Below the pieces are notes generated by a model, which worked only from the letters and a program-made list of their open reading frames with translations, was not told the DNA's origin and did no database searches. From contig JODP01000003.1 in NCBI GenBank assembly GCA_000719025.1, positions 124,001 to 188,000 on the forward strand: a stretch of 64,000 nt of DNA, in the 5' to 3' direction. Position numbers and translations under genes: made by a program. Position 1 is the stretch's first letter; every line of letters begins with the position of its first letter. This document shows, in pieces, positions 7,930 to 16,388 of this stretch. This DNA is from Kineosporia aurantiaca JCM 3230 (GTDB lineage Bacteria; Actinomycetota; Actinomycetes; Actinomycetales; Kineosporiaceae).

Positions 7930-8859
7930 TCAGTCCAGCAGGTCCTTGAACAAGATGGTGGACAGGTAGCGCTCACCGAACGACGGGATGATCACCACGA
8001 TGATCTTGCCGGCGAACTCCGGACGCTGCGCGACCTCGTTGGCCGCCCACAGCGCCGCCCCGGAGGAGATGCCGACCAGCAGGCCCTCCTCCTTGGCGGC
8101 CCGGCGGGCCCACTCCACCGCGTCGTCGACCTCGGCGTCCAGCACCTCGTCGTAGACCTTGGTGTCCAGGATCTCCGGCACGAAGTTTGCGCCGATGCCC
8201 TGGATCGGGTGCGGGCCCGGGGCGCCGCCGTTCAGGATCGGCGAGGCCTTCGGCTCCACCGCGAAGATCTTGATGTCCGGGTTCTTCTGCTTCAGCACCT
8301 GGCCGACGCCGGTGATCGTGCCCCCGGTACCGATACCCGCCACGACCGCGGCGACCTGGCCGTCGGTGTCCTTCCAGATCTCCTCCGCGGTGGTCTTGCG
8401 GTGGATCTCCGGGTTCGCCGCGTTCGCGAACTGCTTGACCTGGACGGCGCCTTCCTTCTCGCCGATCTCCTCGGCCTTGGCGACGGCGCCCTTCATCCCC
8501 TCGCTACCGGGAGTCAGGACCAGCTCGGCGCCGTAGGCGCGCAGCAGGGCCCGGCGCTCCTTGCTCATCGTCTCCGGCATCGTCAGGATCACCCGGTAAC
8601 CCCGGGCCGCCCCGACGAAGGCCAGCGCGATACCGGTGTTGCCACTGGTCGCCTCGACGATGGTGCCGCCCGGCTTGAGCTGGCCGGAGGCCTCGGCGGC
8701 GTCGATCATCGCCACCCCGATCCGGTCCTTCACGCTGTTGGCCGGGTTGTAGAACTCCAGCTTGGCCACCACGGTCGCGCCGGCGCCCTCGGTGAGCCGG
8801 TTGATCCGGACGAGCGGAGTGTTTCCGACCAACTGGGTCGCGTCATCATAGATCGGCAT
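7930..8859 (-). CDS. cysK: Cysteine synthase (O-acetylserine sulfhydrylase A)
   Basis: A 309-residue PLP enzyme joining O-acetylserine and sulfide to give cysteine. The PLP lysine is Lys44 in NSVKDR; the TSGNT substrate loop is at 71-75 and the phosphate-binding GIGTGGT loop at 175-181. The C-terminal serine contact region GISSGAAL is present. Length and motifs fit CysK closely, rather than CysM or cystathionine beta-synthase. A ribosome site (agaggggtgacc) precedes the ATG. It is the first gene of the cysK-cysE pair; no S-box or other riboswitch is evident in its roughly 110-base upstream region. Confidence 0.96.
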   Translation of the reverse strand: MPIYDDATQLVGNTPLVRINRLTEGAGATVVAKLEFYNPANSVKDRIGVAMIDAAEASGQLKPGGTIVEATSGNTGIALAFVGAARGYRVILTMPETMSKERRALLRAYGAELVLTPGSEGMKGAVAKAEEIGEKEGAVQVKQFANAANPEIHRKTTAEEIWKDTDGQVAAVVAGIGTGGTITGVGQVLKQKNPDIKIFAVEPKASPILNGGAPGPHPIQGIGANFVPEILDTKVYDEVLDAEVDDAVEWARRAAKEEGLLVGISSGAALWAANEVAQRPEFAGKIIVVIIPSFGERYLSTILFKDLLD

Positions 8860-8925
8860 TGCTGCAGGTCACCCCTCTGGGAACATTCCTTGGCAAGATG
8901 GTCGAGAAACCGATTGTTCATGGCT

Positions 8926-8977
8926 GTGAGCAGGTTGGACAACCCTCCGGTAGGCCGGGTCGGCCGAACCTGCTCAC
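8926..8977 (-). terminator. Hairpin terminator at the end of the YjbQ-family gene
   Basis: An 11-bp perfect inverted repeat (8926-8936 with 8967-8977) encloses a second GC-rich stem. The right arm contains the TGA stop of the upstream gene; the left arm lies in the cysK leader. Confidence 0.65.
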
Positions 8978-9375
8978 CCCGCGATGAACGAGAGCCGGAC
9001 CTTGCGGACCGGGTTGTCGCCGTTGCTGTCGACCAGGACGACGCTCTGCCAGGTACCGAGCGTGGCCTCGCCGTTCAGCACCGGGATGCTCAGGGACGGA
9101 CTGATGAACGCCGGCAGCACGTGGTCCCGGCCGTGGCCGAGGCTTCCGTGACGATGCCGGTAGATGTCCTGTTCGGGCAGCAACCGGTCGATCGCGCCCG
9201 CCAGGTCCGGCTCGCTGCCGGATCCGGTCTCCATCAGCGCGACCCCGGCGGTGGCGTGCGGAACGAACACGTTGACCAGTCCGTCGCCCCGGCCGGCGCA
9301 GAATCGCGCCAGCTCACCGGTCAGGTCGGTGACCAGCCGGTCGCCGGAGCGGACGGTGATCTCGGTGCTCTCCAT
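8974..9375 (-). CDS. YjbQ/UPF0047 family protein
   Basis: A 133-residue protein of the YjbQ family (secondary thiamine-phosphate synthase activity is reported for some members). Family hallmarks are visible: VNVFVPHATAGVALMET, the LLPEQDIYRHRHGSLGHG segment with clustered metal-binding histidines and aspartates, and LGTWQSVVLVD near the end. I chose the ATG at 9375 (MESTEITV), which fits the usual length; upstream in-frame starts exist. Monocistronic by position, ended by a hairpin. The true substrate here is not shown by the sequence. Confidence 0.88.
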   Translation of the reverse strand: MESTEITVRSGDRLVTDLTGELARFCAGRGDGLVNVFVPHATAGVALMETGSGSEPDLAGAIDRLLPEQDIYRHRHGSLGHGRDHVLPAFISPSLSIPVLNGEATLGTWQSVVLVDSNGDNPVRKVRLSFIAG

Positions 9376-9432
9376 GAGGGCAACCCTAAGCCTGTCTTGC
9401 ATACCCCCCAAGGGGGGCCATGACGTGCGTCC

Positions 9433-11106
9433 TCACTTACGCAGCCAGACCGTGGTCTCGCCGGGCAGCGTGTCCCCTTCGAGCGGACGACTGGACACCA
9501 CCACCTCGCCTTCGGGCAGCGGAACGGGGGTGGTGCCGAAGTTGGTCGCCACCTCCCAGCCTCCGGGGCGGCGGAAATGAAGGATGCCGGGCTGGGCGGT
9601 GGCGCCCTCGCTCACCCACTCAAGGGTCTCGGCTCCCTGCAGCTCCCGGCGGAGCGCAAGCGCCTTGCGGTACAGGTGGAGCACCGAGTCCGGGTCGGCC
9701 TCCTCGGCCTCGACCGAGAGCCCACCGAACCAGTCGGGCTGGGGCAGGTGCGCACCGCCGGACCCGAAGCCGAACGAGGAGCCGCCGTCGGCCGAGCGGT
9801 CGATGTTCCAGGGAATTGGCACCCGGCAGCCGTCCCGGCCCTTGAGCTTGTGGCCCGTACGCAGCCAGATCGGGTCGGCCAGCTGGTCTCGCGGGATGTC
9901 CGGCACCTCGCGTAGTCCCAGTTCCTCGCCCTGGTACAGGTACATCGAGCCGGGCAGCGCCAGGAGCAGCAGGGTGGATGCGGTGGCGCGATGCAGACCG
10001 GTCGCGTCGTCCGGCAGCGGGTCCTGGCCGTCGCTCAGCAGCCAGCTGTCGAGGCCCTCGGTGCCGATGCCCTGCGGCAGGCCGTAGCGGGTGCGGTGGC
10101 GGACCACGTCGTGGTTGGAGAGCACCCAGGTGGAGGACGCCCCGGTGGCGGCGGACTCGGCCAGGTTCTCGCTGATGCTCTTGCGGAAGCCTTCCGCGTC
10201 CCAGTCCTCGCGCAGCAGGTCGAAGTTGAAGGCCTGGCCCAGCTCGGTCGGCCGGGCGTAGAGGGCCCGGCGCGCGGTCGGCACCCAGGCCTCGGCGACG
10301 GCCGAACGCGGCGGGTCGTACTCGTTGAAGACCGCGCGCCACTCCGAGAAGATCGTGTGCACGTCGTCCCGGTCGAAGAGCGGGTTGCTGCCGTCTTGTT
10401 CCAGCTCCATCTCCGGGATGAGCGGCAGGCTGCGCAGCGGCTCGGACAGGTCCTTGGCCAGGCCGTGGGCCACGTCGACGCGGAAGCCGTCCACCCCCCG
10501 GTCGGACCAGAAGCGCAGCGTCTTACGGAAGTCCTCGCGGACCTCCTGGTTGCTCCAGTCGAAGTCGGGCTGTTCCGGGGCGAACAGGTGCAGATACCAC
10601 TGCCCGTCCGGCACCCGGGTCCAGGCGCTGCCGCCGAAGTGCGAGACCCAGTCCGACGGGGGCTGGTCGCCGTCGGGACCGAGGCCGTCGCGGAAGATGT
10701 AACGGTCGCGGGCCGGGGAGCCGGGTTCGGCGGCCAGGGCCTCCTGGAACCAGACGTGCCGGTTGGAGGAGTGGTTCGGCACGATGTCCACGATCAGCCG
10801 GATCCCGGCCGCATGCAGCCGGGTGCTCAGCTCGTCGAAGTCGGCCAGCGAGCCCAGTTTCGGGTCCACGTCGCGGTAGTCGTCCACGTCGTACCCGCCG
10901 TCGGCCAGGGCCGAGGGGTAGAACGGACTGAGCCACACCGCGTCTGCCCCGAGGGCCTTGAGGTAGTCGACCTTCGCGGTGATACCGGCGATGTTGCCGA
11001 TCCCGTCGCCGTCGCTGTCGGCGAAACTTCGCGGGTAGATCTGGTAGACGACGGCCTGCCGCCACCAGTCGGCATCGGGGTGGGGGGTGCGCGCGGTGTC
11101 AGCCAC
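9433..11106 (-). CDS. GH13 alpha-glucosidase / oligo-1,6-glucosidase
   Basis: A 557-residue cytoplasmic glycoside hydrolase of family 13. The catalytic triad is visible: nucleophile Asp211 (GFRVDVAHG), acid/base Glu272 (AVAEAWV) and stabiliser Asp333 (SNHDVVRH); DIVPNHSS at 107-114 is region I. It would release glucose from imported maltose, isomaltose or similar alpha-glucosides. The GTG start at 11106 gives the typical N-terminus DWWRQAVVYQIYPRSF. It lies downstream of the transporter permeases on the same strand, but a strong hairpin (11149-11203) separates it, so it is either read through at lower level or has its own promoter. Close relatives are AglA-type enzymes. Confidence 0.94.
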   Translation of the reverse strand: MADTARTPHPDADWWRQAVVYQIYPRSFADSDGDGIGNIAGITAKVDYLKALGADAVWLSPFYPSALADGGYDVDDYRDVDPKLGSLADFDELSTRLHAAGIRLIVDIVPNHSSNRHVWFQEALAAEPGSPARDRYIFRDGLGPDGDQPPSDWVSHFGGSAWTRVPDGQWYLHLFAPEQPDFDWSNQEVREDFRKTLRFWSDRGVDGFRVDVAHGLAKDLSEPLRSLPLIPEMELEQDGSNPLFDRDDVHTIFSEWRAVFNEYDPPRSAVAEAWVPTARRALYARPTELGQAFNFDLLREDWDAEGFRKSISENLAESAATGASSTWVLSNHDVVRHRTRYGLPQGIGTEGLDSWLLSDGQDPLPDDATGLHRATASTLLLLALPGSMYLYQGEELGLREVPDIPRDQLADPIWLRTGHKLKGRDGCRVPIPWNIDRSADGGSSFGFGSGGAHLPQPDWFGGLSVEAEEADPDSVLHLYRKALALRRELQGAETLEWVSEGATAQPGILHFRRPGGWEVATNFGTTPVPLPEGEVVVSSRPLEGDTLPGETTVWLRK

Positions 11107-11148
11107 GGTGATGATCCATTCTCGCCGCGAGGTTTTGGAGCCTTACAA

Positions 11149-11203
11149 GCTTCACCCTCGCAGGCCGGGCCGCAAATCACGACCCGGCCTACGAGGGTGA
11201 AGC
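11149..11203 (-). terminator. Long hairpin between permease and glucosidase genes
   Basis: 21-bp arms (11149-11169 and 11183-11203) pair with a single G-U position around a 13-base loop, starting 11 bases after the permease stop. This is one of the strongest hairpins in the window and should largely stop or attenuate transcription before the glucosidase gene. Confidence 0.85.
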
Positions 11204-11213
11204 ATCACAGCGT

Positions 11214-12113
11214 CTAGCCCTTCACACCGCCGGCGGTCAGACCGCTGACGATCCGGCGCTGGAAGACCAGCACGATGATCACCAGCGGAATGGTGACGAT
11301 CACCCCGGCGGCCATGGTCTGGGTGTACGGGACGATGTGCGGCCCGGCGGTGAAGTTGGCGATCGCCACGGTGGACGGCTCGACGCTCTTCACTCCGTTG
11401 GAGAGCACGCTGGTCAGCAGATACTCGTTCCAGGAGGCCAGGAACACCAGGATCGCGGTGGTGAACATGGCCGGCGCGGCCAGCGGGAGGATCACCTTCC
11501 GGAAGGCCTGGATCGGCGTGCAGCCGTCCACCCGGGCGGCCTCTTCCAGCTCCCACGGCATGTCCGCGAAGAAGCTGGTCAGGGTGTAGACCGCGAGCGG
11601 GATGGAGAACGAGATCTGCGGCAGGATCAGGCCCTGGTAGGTACCGAGCCAGTGCCAGTTGCTGAACAGCTGGAAGATCGGGGTCAGGATGGCGACGCCG
11701 GGGAACATCGATGCCCCCAGGATCGCCGCCAGCACGATTCCCTTACCCCGGAACACCAGTCGGGACAACGCATATCCGGCGAATACCCCGATCAGCATCG
11801 ACAGGATGGTGACCGAGGCCCCGATGATCAGGCTGTTGACCAGCGAACGCCCGAACGAGTTGATCGAGGTGTCGAAGGCGTACCGGAAGTTCTCCAGCGT
11901 GAGGTGCGTGAAGAAGGGCCGGTTGTCGAAGGTGTAGTCGCTGTTCCGGAAGGCCAGGACGAGCATCCAGTAGAACGGCGCCAGGCACCAGAACACGATC
12001 AGCGCGATCGCGGCCAGATTACCCGCCTGGCCCCAGTTGAAACCCGGCTTGTAGGCCGTGATGGTCCGGTCCTGGGTCCGGCCGACCGGAGTACCCACGG
12101 ATGCGGTGGTCAT
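11214..12113 (-). CDS. Carbohydrate ABC transporter permease (MalG/AglG type)
   Basis: A 299-residue inner-membrane permease with about six transmembrane segments and the cytoplasmic EAA loop (ELEEAARVDGCTPIQAFRKVILPLAAPAM) that contacts the ATPase. It belongs to the MalG branch of family CUT1. Its ATG overlaps the stop of the MalF-type gene (ATGA at 12110-12113), so they are translated together. No ATPase gene is in the cluster; actinobacterial CUT1 systems usually share a general MsiK-type ATPase encoded elsewhere. Followed by a long hairpin. Confidence 0.94.
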   Translation of the reverse strand: MTTASVGTPVGRTQDRTITAYKPGFNWGQAGNLAAIALIVFWCLAPFYWMLVLAFRNSDYTFDNRPFFTHLTLENFRYAFDTSINSFGRSLVNSLIIGASVTILSMLIGVFAGYALSRLVFRGKGIVLAAILGASMFPGVAILTPIFQLFSNWHWLGTYQGLILPQISFSIPLAVYTLTSFFADMPWELEEAARVDGCTPIQAFRKVILPLAAPAMFTTAILVFLASWNEYLLTSVLSNGVKSVEPSTVAIANFTAGPHIVPYTQTMAAGVIVTIPLVIIVLVFQRRIVSGLTAGGVKG

Positions 12114-13111
12114 CGGGTGCCCCTCTCAACGATGTTGGCATTGAAGAGACGCACCAGCCCGAGGGCTATCGCGAAGATGATGATGAACGTGATGGTCGAG
12201 AGCGCCGAGGCCGAATTCAGCCCGCTGTTGAGCTGTCTCACGACCAGGATGGACATCGTGGTGGTTCCGTTCGCTCCCTGGGTCAGGATCCACGGCAGGT
12301 CGTACATCCGCAGCACGTCGAGGCTGCGGAAGATGACGGCCACCGCCAGAGCCGGCTTGACCAGCGGGAGAGTGATGCGCCAGAACCGTTGCCAGGCACT
12401 GGCTCCGTCGACCTTGGCCGACTCGTAGATCTCGTTGCTGATCCCCTGCAGCCCGGCCAGGATGAGCAGGGCGATGAACGGGGTGGTCTTCCAGACGTCC
12501 GCGATGACGATGGCCGCCCGGGCCGGTCCGGACTCTGACGTCCAGGCGAAATTCGTTCCCAGGACGTTGTTCAGCACACCCTGGGGGTCGAAGATGACGA
12601 CCCAGAGCTTGGCGATGACCGCGGTCGGGATCGCCCACGGGATCAGGATCGCGACCCGGACCAGCGACCGGCCCCGGAACGCCTTGTGCATCATCAGCGC
12701 GAAGCACATGCCGATGACGGTCTCGAGAAGCACTGTCACGACAGTGAATCCGATGGTGATACCGACCGAGCTCCAGAACTGCGCCCCCAGGTTACCGGTG
12801 GGGCAGCTCTCGGTGGCTCCGCCGGCTCCCGGGCACTGCTGGAGCAGCCAGTGTTTGTAGTTCGCCAGGCCGTTCCAGGAGTTGCCCTGGTTGAAGAATC
12901 CGCTGGAGTCCAGACCGGGGTCGGTCAGGAACGATTGATAGATGGCCTTGATGATCGGGTACCCGACGATCACGGCCAGCATGATCAGGGTGGGGGCGAG
13001 AAGAAGGAAGGCCAGCCGACCTTCTCCTTGGTGAAGACCTTTACCGCGTCGGCGGCGCTTGCCGCCGGTGTCCGCCGCATTCTCCGCAATCGGCTCGGAG
13101 GTGATGCTCAT
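12110..13111 (-). CDS. Carbohydrate ABC transporter permease (MalF/AglF type)
   Basis: A 333-residue membrane permease of family CUT1. A basic, disordered N-terminus (about 1-30) precedes six predicted helices and the EAA loop (EIYESAKVDGASAWQRFWRI). A clear AGGAG ribosome site lies about 6 bases before the ATG. A long periplasmic insertion between the first and second helices (about 65-110) contains two cysteines. It pairs with the MalG-type subunit just downstream; together with the binding protein it should import alpha-glucosides, judging from the linked GH13 enzyme. Confidence 0.94.
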   Translation of the reverse strand: MSITSEPIAENAADTGGKRRRRGKGLHQGEGRLAFLLLAPTLIMLAVIVGYPIIKAIYQSFLTDPGLDSSGFFNQGNSWNGLANYKHWLLQQCPGAGGATESCPTGNLGAQFWSSVGITIGFTVVTVLLETVIGMCFALMMHKAFRGRSLVRVAILIPWAIPTAVIAKLWVVIFDPQGVLNNVLGTNFAWTSESGPARAAIVIADVWKTTPFIALLILAGLQGISNEIYESAKVDGASAWQRFWRITLPLVKPALAVAVIFRSLDVLRMYDLPWILTQGANGTTTMSILVVRQLNSGLNSASALSTITFIIIFAIALGLVRLFNANIVERGTR

Positions 13112-13153
13112 GGCCGCTCCTGGCTACTGGTGTCCAAGGGCTGGGGTGCGAGC

Positions 13154-13251
13154 AGGCCGGACGGCTCACCTGGTGGATGAGACCGTCCGGCCTGACCTGA
13201 TCACGGCGGACCGGCGGGGGCCACGAGCCCCGGGGCGTGAGCCCCCACCGG
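13154..13251 (-). terminator. Two consecutive hairpins between binding-protein and permease genes
   Basis: The first stem is 13154-13164 with 13183-13193 (11 bp, perfect). The second is 13211-13221 with 13241-13251 plus an inner cacg/cgtg stem. They occupy the 193-base gap between the solute-binding-protein gene and the permeases. Such attenuating hairpins are common in transporter operons and let the binding protein be made in excess. Confidence 0.7.
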
Positions 13252-13304
13252 TTCTCTACTTTCAAGCTGTCGAACGCGCCGCCGTGATCCTCACGAACTC
13301 ACAC

Positions 13305-14588
13305 TCAGCCGCCGGCAGCCGCCGAATTGATGGCTGCTGCCATGCTCTTCAGAGCGTCCGCGGTCGACGTGCTTCCTTGCAACGCGGCGTACGCGTTGGT
13401 CTGGATGGCCGTGGTGACCGCGGGGTAGAACGGGGTGACCGGGCGGGGGACCGCGGTCTGGATGCTCTTCAGCAGGTCCGGCAGGTACGGGAACTTCTTG
13501 ACCAGGGCCGCGTCGGTGTACAGCGCCGACGTCACCGGAGCCAGCGTGCCGACCGTGAGGTCGTTGCGCTGAACCGCGTCGGACTGCATGAACTTCAGGA
13601 AGTCCAGGGCGCTGGCCTTGGTGTTCGAGTACTGGCTGATCGCCACGCTGTGGCCGCCGAGGCTGGAGGCACCGTGGCCGTCCGGGCCGGGCAGCGGGGC
13701 GATGCCGAACTTGTCGGCCACCTTCGAGCTGTCACCGCTCAGGATGGCCGCCGCGTAGGGCCAGTTCCGCATGAACATCAGCTGACCGGCCGCGAAGGCG
13801 TTCAGGCTCTCGGTCTCCTTGAAGCCGAGCGCCTCCTTCGGGATGTACCCCTGCTTGAAGCCGTTCACCAGGAAGTCGAGACCGGTTGTGGCCTGTGGGG
13901 TGTCGACCGTGGCGCTCTTGCCGTCGTCGCTGACGATGGTGCCACCGGCGGCGTTGATCGCCTCGGCCGCGTTCACCGTCAGACCTTCGTACTTGGCCAG
14001 CTGCCCCGCGTAGCAGGCGGGCTTGCTGCCCTTGATCGTGCCGCTGGTGGTCTTGCCCTTGCAGTCGGCGATGATCTCGTCCCACGTGGTGGGGGCCTTG
14101 CTCACCAGGTCCTTGCGGTAGTACAGCAGCCCACCGTCCGACGCGTACGGGGCAGCGTACTGGGTGCCGTTGTAGGTGGCCGCGGTGACCGTCGCCGGGA
14201 GCAGCGCCGACTGGTCGATCGCGTCATCGCCCTTGAGCGGGACGAGCCATCCCTTGGCCGCGAACTCCGCGGTCCACACCACGTCGACCGTGACGACGTC
14301 GTAGTTCGCGTCCTTGGACTGGAAGTGCTGCTGAAGGTCCGAGAGCTGCTGGTCGGCCGAGTCCGACTGCTGCTTGATGGTGACCTTCTCGTCGGGATGA
14401 GCCTTGTTCCACTCATCCGCGATGTACGGCATCGTGCCGCTGTTGTCCTTGCCGGTGACGAACGTGAAGGGCCCTCGGCCGGACGAACCATCCGAACCGG
14501 AGCCACTGCTGCTGCCGCCTCCACAGGCGGTCAACACCAGAGCCGTGCCTAAAAGACCTGCCAGGGCCGCGGCGCCTTTGCCTCGCAT
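13305..14588 (-). CDS. Extracellular sugar-binding lipoprotein of the ABC transporter
   Basis: A 427-residue family 1 solute-binding protein. The N-terminus has basic residues, a hydrophobic stretch and the lipobox LTACGGG (Cys22), so it should be a membrane-anchored lipoprotein. A Ser/Gly linker follows, then the binding fold with typical sequences such as DVVTVDVVWTAEFAAKGW and FMRNWPYA. First structural gene of the alpha-glucoside transport locus, read leftward from the regulatory region at 14589-14754. The sugar specificity is inferred only from the linked GH13 glucosidase and LacI regulator. Confidence 0.93.
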   Translation of the reverse strand: MRGKGAAALAGLLGTALVLTACGGGSSSGSGSDGSSGRGPFTFVTGKDNSGTMPYIADEWNKAHPDEKVTIKQQSDSADQQLSDLQQHFQSKDANYDVVTVDVVWTAEFAAKGWLVPLKGDDAIDQSALLPATVTAATYNGTQYAAPYASDGGLLYYRKDLVSKAPTTWDEIIADCKGKTTSGTIKGSKPACYAGQLAKYEGLTVNAAEAINAAGGTIVSDDGKSATVDTPQATTGLDFLVNGFKQGYIPKEALGFKETESLNAFAAGQLMFMRNWPYAAAILSGDSSKVADKFGIAPLPGPDGHGASSLGGHSVAISQYSNTKASALDFLKFMQSDAVQRNDLTVGTLAPVTSALYTDAALVKKFPYLPDLLKSIQTAVPRPVTPFYPAVTTAIQTNAYAALQGSTSTADALKSMAAAINSAAAGG

Positions 14589-14642
14589 GACCTGTGTCCT
14601 TTCCGTCGGGACCGGACCGTCGATTCGTTTCGACTATTTCGA

Positions 14643-14658
14643 GGAAGTTAAGACTTCC
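14643..14658. promoter_or_regulatory. Inverted repeat upstream of the sugar-binding protein gene
   Basis: ggaagt-taag-acttcc, two 6-bp arms, lies 55-70 bases upstream of the binding-protein start. Candidate operator or promoter-overlapping element for the LacI-type regulator; no experimental basis. Confidence 0.35.
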
Positions 14659-14709
14659 CTGTTCAACCTGTCAACGCCGGTAAACCCTCTGCCATCCACC
14701 TGTTATGGA

Positions 14710-14724
14710 TGAACGTTCCGTTCA
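14710..14724. promoter_or_regulatory. Palindrome, candidate LacI-family operator
   Basis: tgaacg-ttc-cgttca, perfect 6-bp arms around a 3-base centre, lies between the regulator's stop and the binding-protein gene. Centrally CG-containing palindromes of this size are typical LacI-family operators, so this is the better operator candidate of the two in the gap. Confidence 0.4.
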
Positions 14725-14754
14725 CTTCGCGTGCCGCTGACGAGAACGAAGATG

Positions 14755-15792
14755 TCAATACTTCGATTCGTCCATGAGGTGATCGGTCGTTGGGGCCGGC
14801 CCACATGAGCCCCGAAGACTGAGTTCCCCCTTGAAGAGCAGGTGCCGGGCCGGAGCGGCGTCACCGTCGAGGCGGCGCAGGAGCATGTCCACTGCGGCGT
14901 GGCCGATCTGGGACGCCGAGGGCCCGATGGTGGTCATCGGCGGCGTGGTCAGCTCGGCCACGTGCGGGGGCATGTCGATCGTCATGATGGACAGGTCCTC
15001 GGGAATCCGCCTCCCGAGATCCGCTGCGGCGCGCAGCAGTCCGGGCACCGCGTGCTCGTTGAAGGCGACAATTGCGGACAACCCCGGATCGCACCCCATC
15101 AGTCGCGTGAAGGCGGCCCGGCCGCCGTCCACCGTCTCCGCCGCCGCAACGGCCACCAGCTCGGCCCCCACCCGGGCCGCCGCCTCCCGGAAAGCCCCCT
15201 CCAGGCGCGCCCCTTCGCTACCGGCCTCTCCTCGCGTCCCTCTGACGAAACCCAGCCTCCGGTGTCCCTGTTCGGCGAGGTACCCGACCGCCAGCCGGGC
15301 CGACTGCCCGAAATCCGTGTCGGTGTAGTCCAGCCCGACCGGGTCGGCGATGTGCCCGATCATCGTGAACGGCACCCCGGCGTCGGCCAGCACCTGGATC
15401 CGCGGATCCCGGGGCCGCACCTCCATCACCAGCGCGCCGTCCACCAGCCCCTGCCCGGCCAGCTGGGCCAGGTCCTCCCCGTCCTCCGCGTCGGTGGTCC
15501 AGAGCATCAGGTGATATCCGCGCTCCTGGGCGTGATCCGAGGCCCCGAGGATGTATTCGAGCATGCTCAGCCGCAGCGGGCCGGCGTGCGCCGGGAACAG
15601 CAGCGCGATGATCCGGCTGCGCTTGCTCTTCAGGCCGCGGGCGAACGCGTTCGGCGTGTAGCCCAGGTCGAGCATCGCCTGCTCGATCCGTTCACGGGTG
15701 GAAAGAGAGATCGGACGAGTGCCCGAAAGGGCATACGAAACGGTACTGACCGACACGCCGGCCAGGCGTGCGACGTCCGCCATCGTTGCCAC
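14755..15792 (-). CDS. LacI-family transcriptional regulator of the alpha-glucoside locus
   Basis: A 345-residue repressor. The N-terminal HTH (DVARLAGVSVSTVSYALSG) is followed by the hinge helix region (NAFARGLKSKRS) and a periplasmic-binding-like effector domain. I prefer the GTG at 15792 (giving MATMADVARL after initiation), because GAGG lies 6 bases before it and it matches LacI-family N-termini; ATG codons at 15804 and 15783 are alternatives. It lies upstream of, and in the same direction as, the transporter genes it probably controls. Likely inducer: an alpha-glucoside or its hydrolysis product (inference). Confidence 0.92.
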   Translation of the reverse strand: MATMADVARLAGVSVSTVSYALSGTRPISLSTRERIEQAMLDLGYTPNAFARGLKSKRSRIIALLFPAHAGPLRLSMLEYILGASDHAQERGYHLMLWTTDAEDGEDLAQLAGQGLVDGALVMEVRPRDPRIQVLADAGVPFTMIGHIADPVGLDYTDTDFGQSARLAVGYLAEQGHRRLGFVRGTRGEAGSEGARLEGAFREAAARVGAELVAVAAAETVDGGRAAFTRLMGCDPGLSAIVAFNEHAVPGLLRAAADLGRRIPEDLSIMTIDMPPHVAELTTPPMTTIGPSASQIGHAAVDMLLRRLDGDAAPARHLLFKGELSLRGSCGPAPTTDHLMDESKY

Positions 15793-15857
15793 AGCGCACC
15801 TCATCCGGGAAAGGCGTCGACATTGACTGAACCTCTCGTTGCGCAGATGTTATGGCG

Positions 15858-16325
15858 CTACCCCGGGGACCGGAAGGCGTCCGGCCGTCGCGCCTCGATC
15901 TCGGCGAGCGTGCCGCGCAGCCGCGCGAGCGCCTTGGGACGGCTGGTCGGGGCCGTGGGCTGCAGCAATGCCGGGGGGACGTCGATCAGGCGGCCGTCCT
16001 TGCGGACCACCCGGATGGACTCCGAACCCCGGATCCCCGAGGCGATCTCGATCCGCTCGATCTGCGGCCAGGTGACCCACTGCTCGCGCAACAGGTACCG
16101 GACGGCCACGCCCTCGTCGTCCACCTCGAGGTACATCCGCAGGCAGCCGATCGCCGTCGCGAAGAGCCCGGCCGCGACCGCGCCGAGGATGCCGCGAGCG
16201 GTGGGCGCCACATCGAGGTAGAGGGCGACGAAGGCACAGATGCAGGTGCCCAGCACCAGCAACGCGGGCAGTTGCACCGGAACCCGCCGGATCAGCGGCA
16301 CCGCTGCCCGGCGGTCATCGCCCAT
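15858..16325 (-). CDS. PH-domain-like small membrane protein
   Basis: A 155-residue protein with two transmembrane helices near the N-terminus (about 17-35 and 40-60), followed by a bacterial pleckstrin-homology-like beta region (LEVDDEGVAVRYLLREQWVTWPQIERIEI). This layout is common in actinobacterial PH domain-containing proteins of unknown role. The ATG at 16325 follows ggtgg; a GTG three codons earlier is possible. It stands 63 bases downstream of the histidine-kinase gene on the same strand. Confidence 0.7.
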   Translation of the reverse strand: MGDDRRAAVPLIRRVPVQLPALLVLGTCICAFVALYLDVAPTARGILGAVAAGLFATAIGCLRMYLEVDDEGVAVRYLLREQWVTWPQIERIEIASGIRGSESIRVVRKDGRLIDVPPALLQPTAPTSRPKALARLRGTLAEIEARRPDAFRSPG

Positions 16326-16388
16326 GTCGACCACCGGGCCACCATACGTCCCCTTCGCGCACGGAACCGGTCCGGCTCCGGGAAACGG

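Noticed and set aside
8860..8973. SAM or T-box riboswitch before cysK
   Set aside because: Only a hairpin belonging to the upstream gene's terminator is seen; no conserved riboswitch core.
14643..14724. Transposon terminal repeats
   Set aside because: The short palindromes are not paired with target duplications or a transposase; operator sites are the simpler reading.
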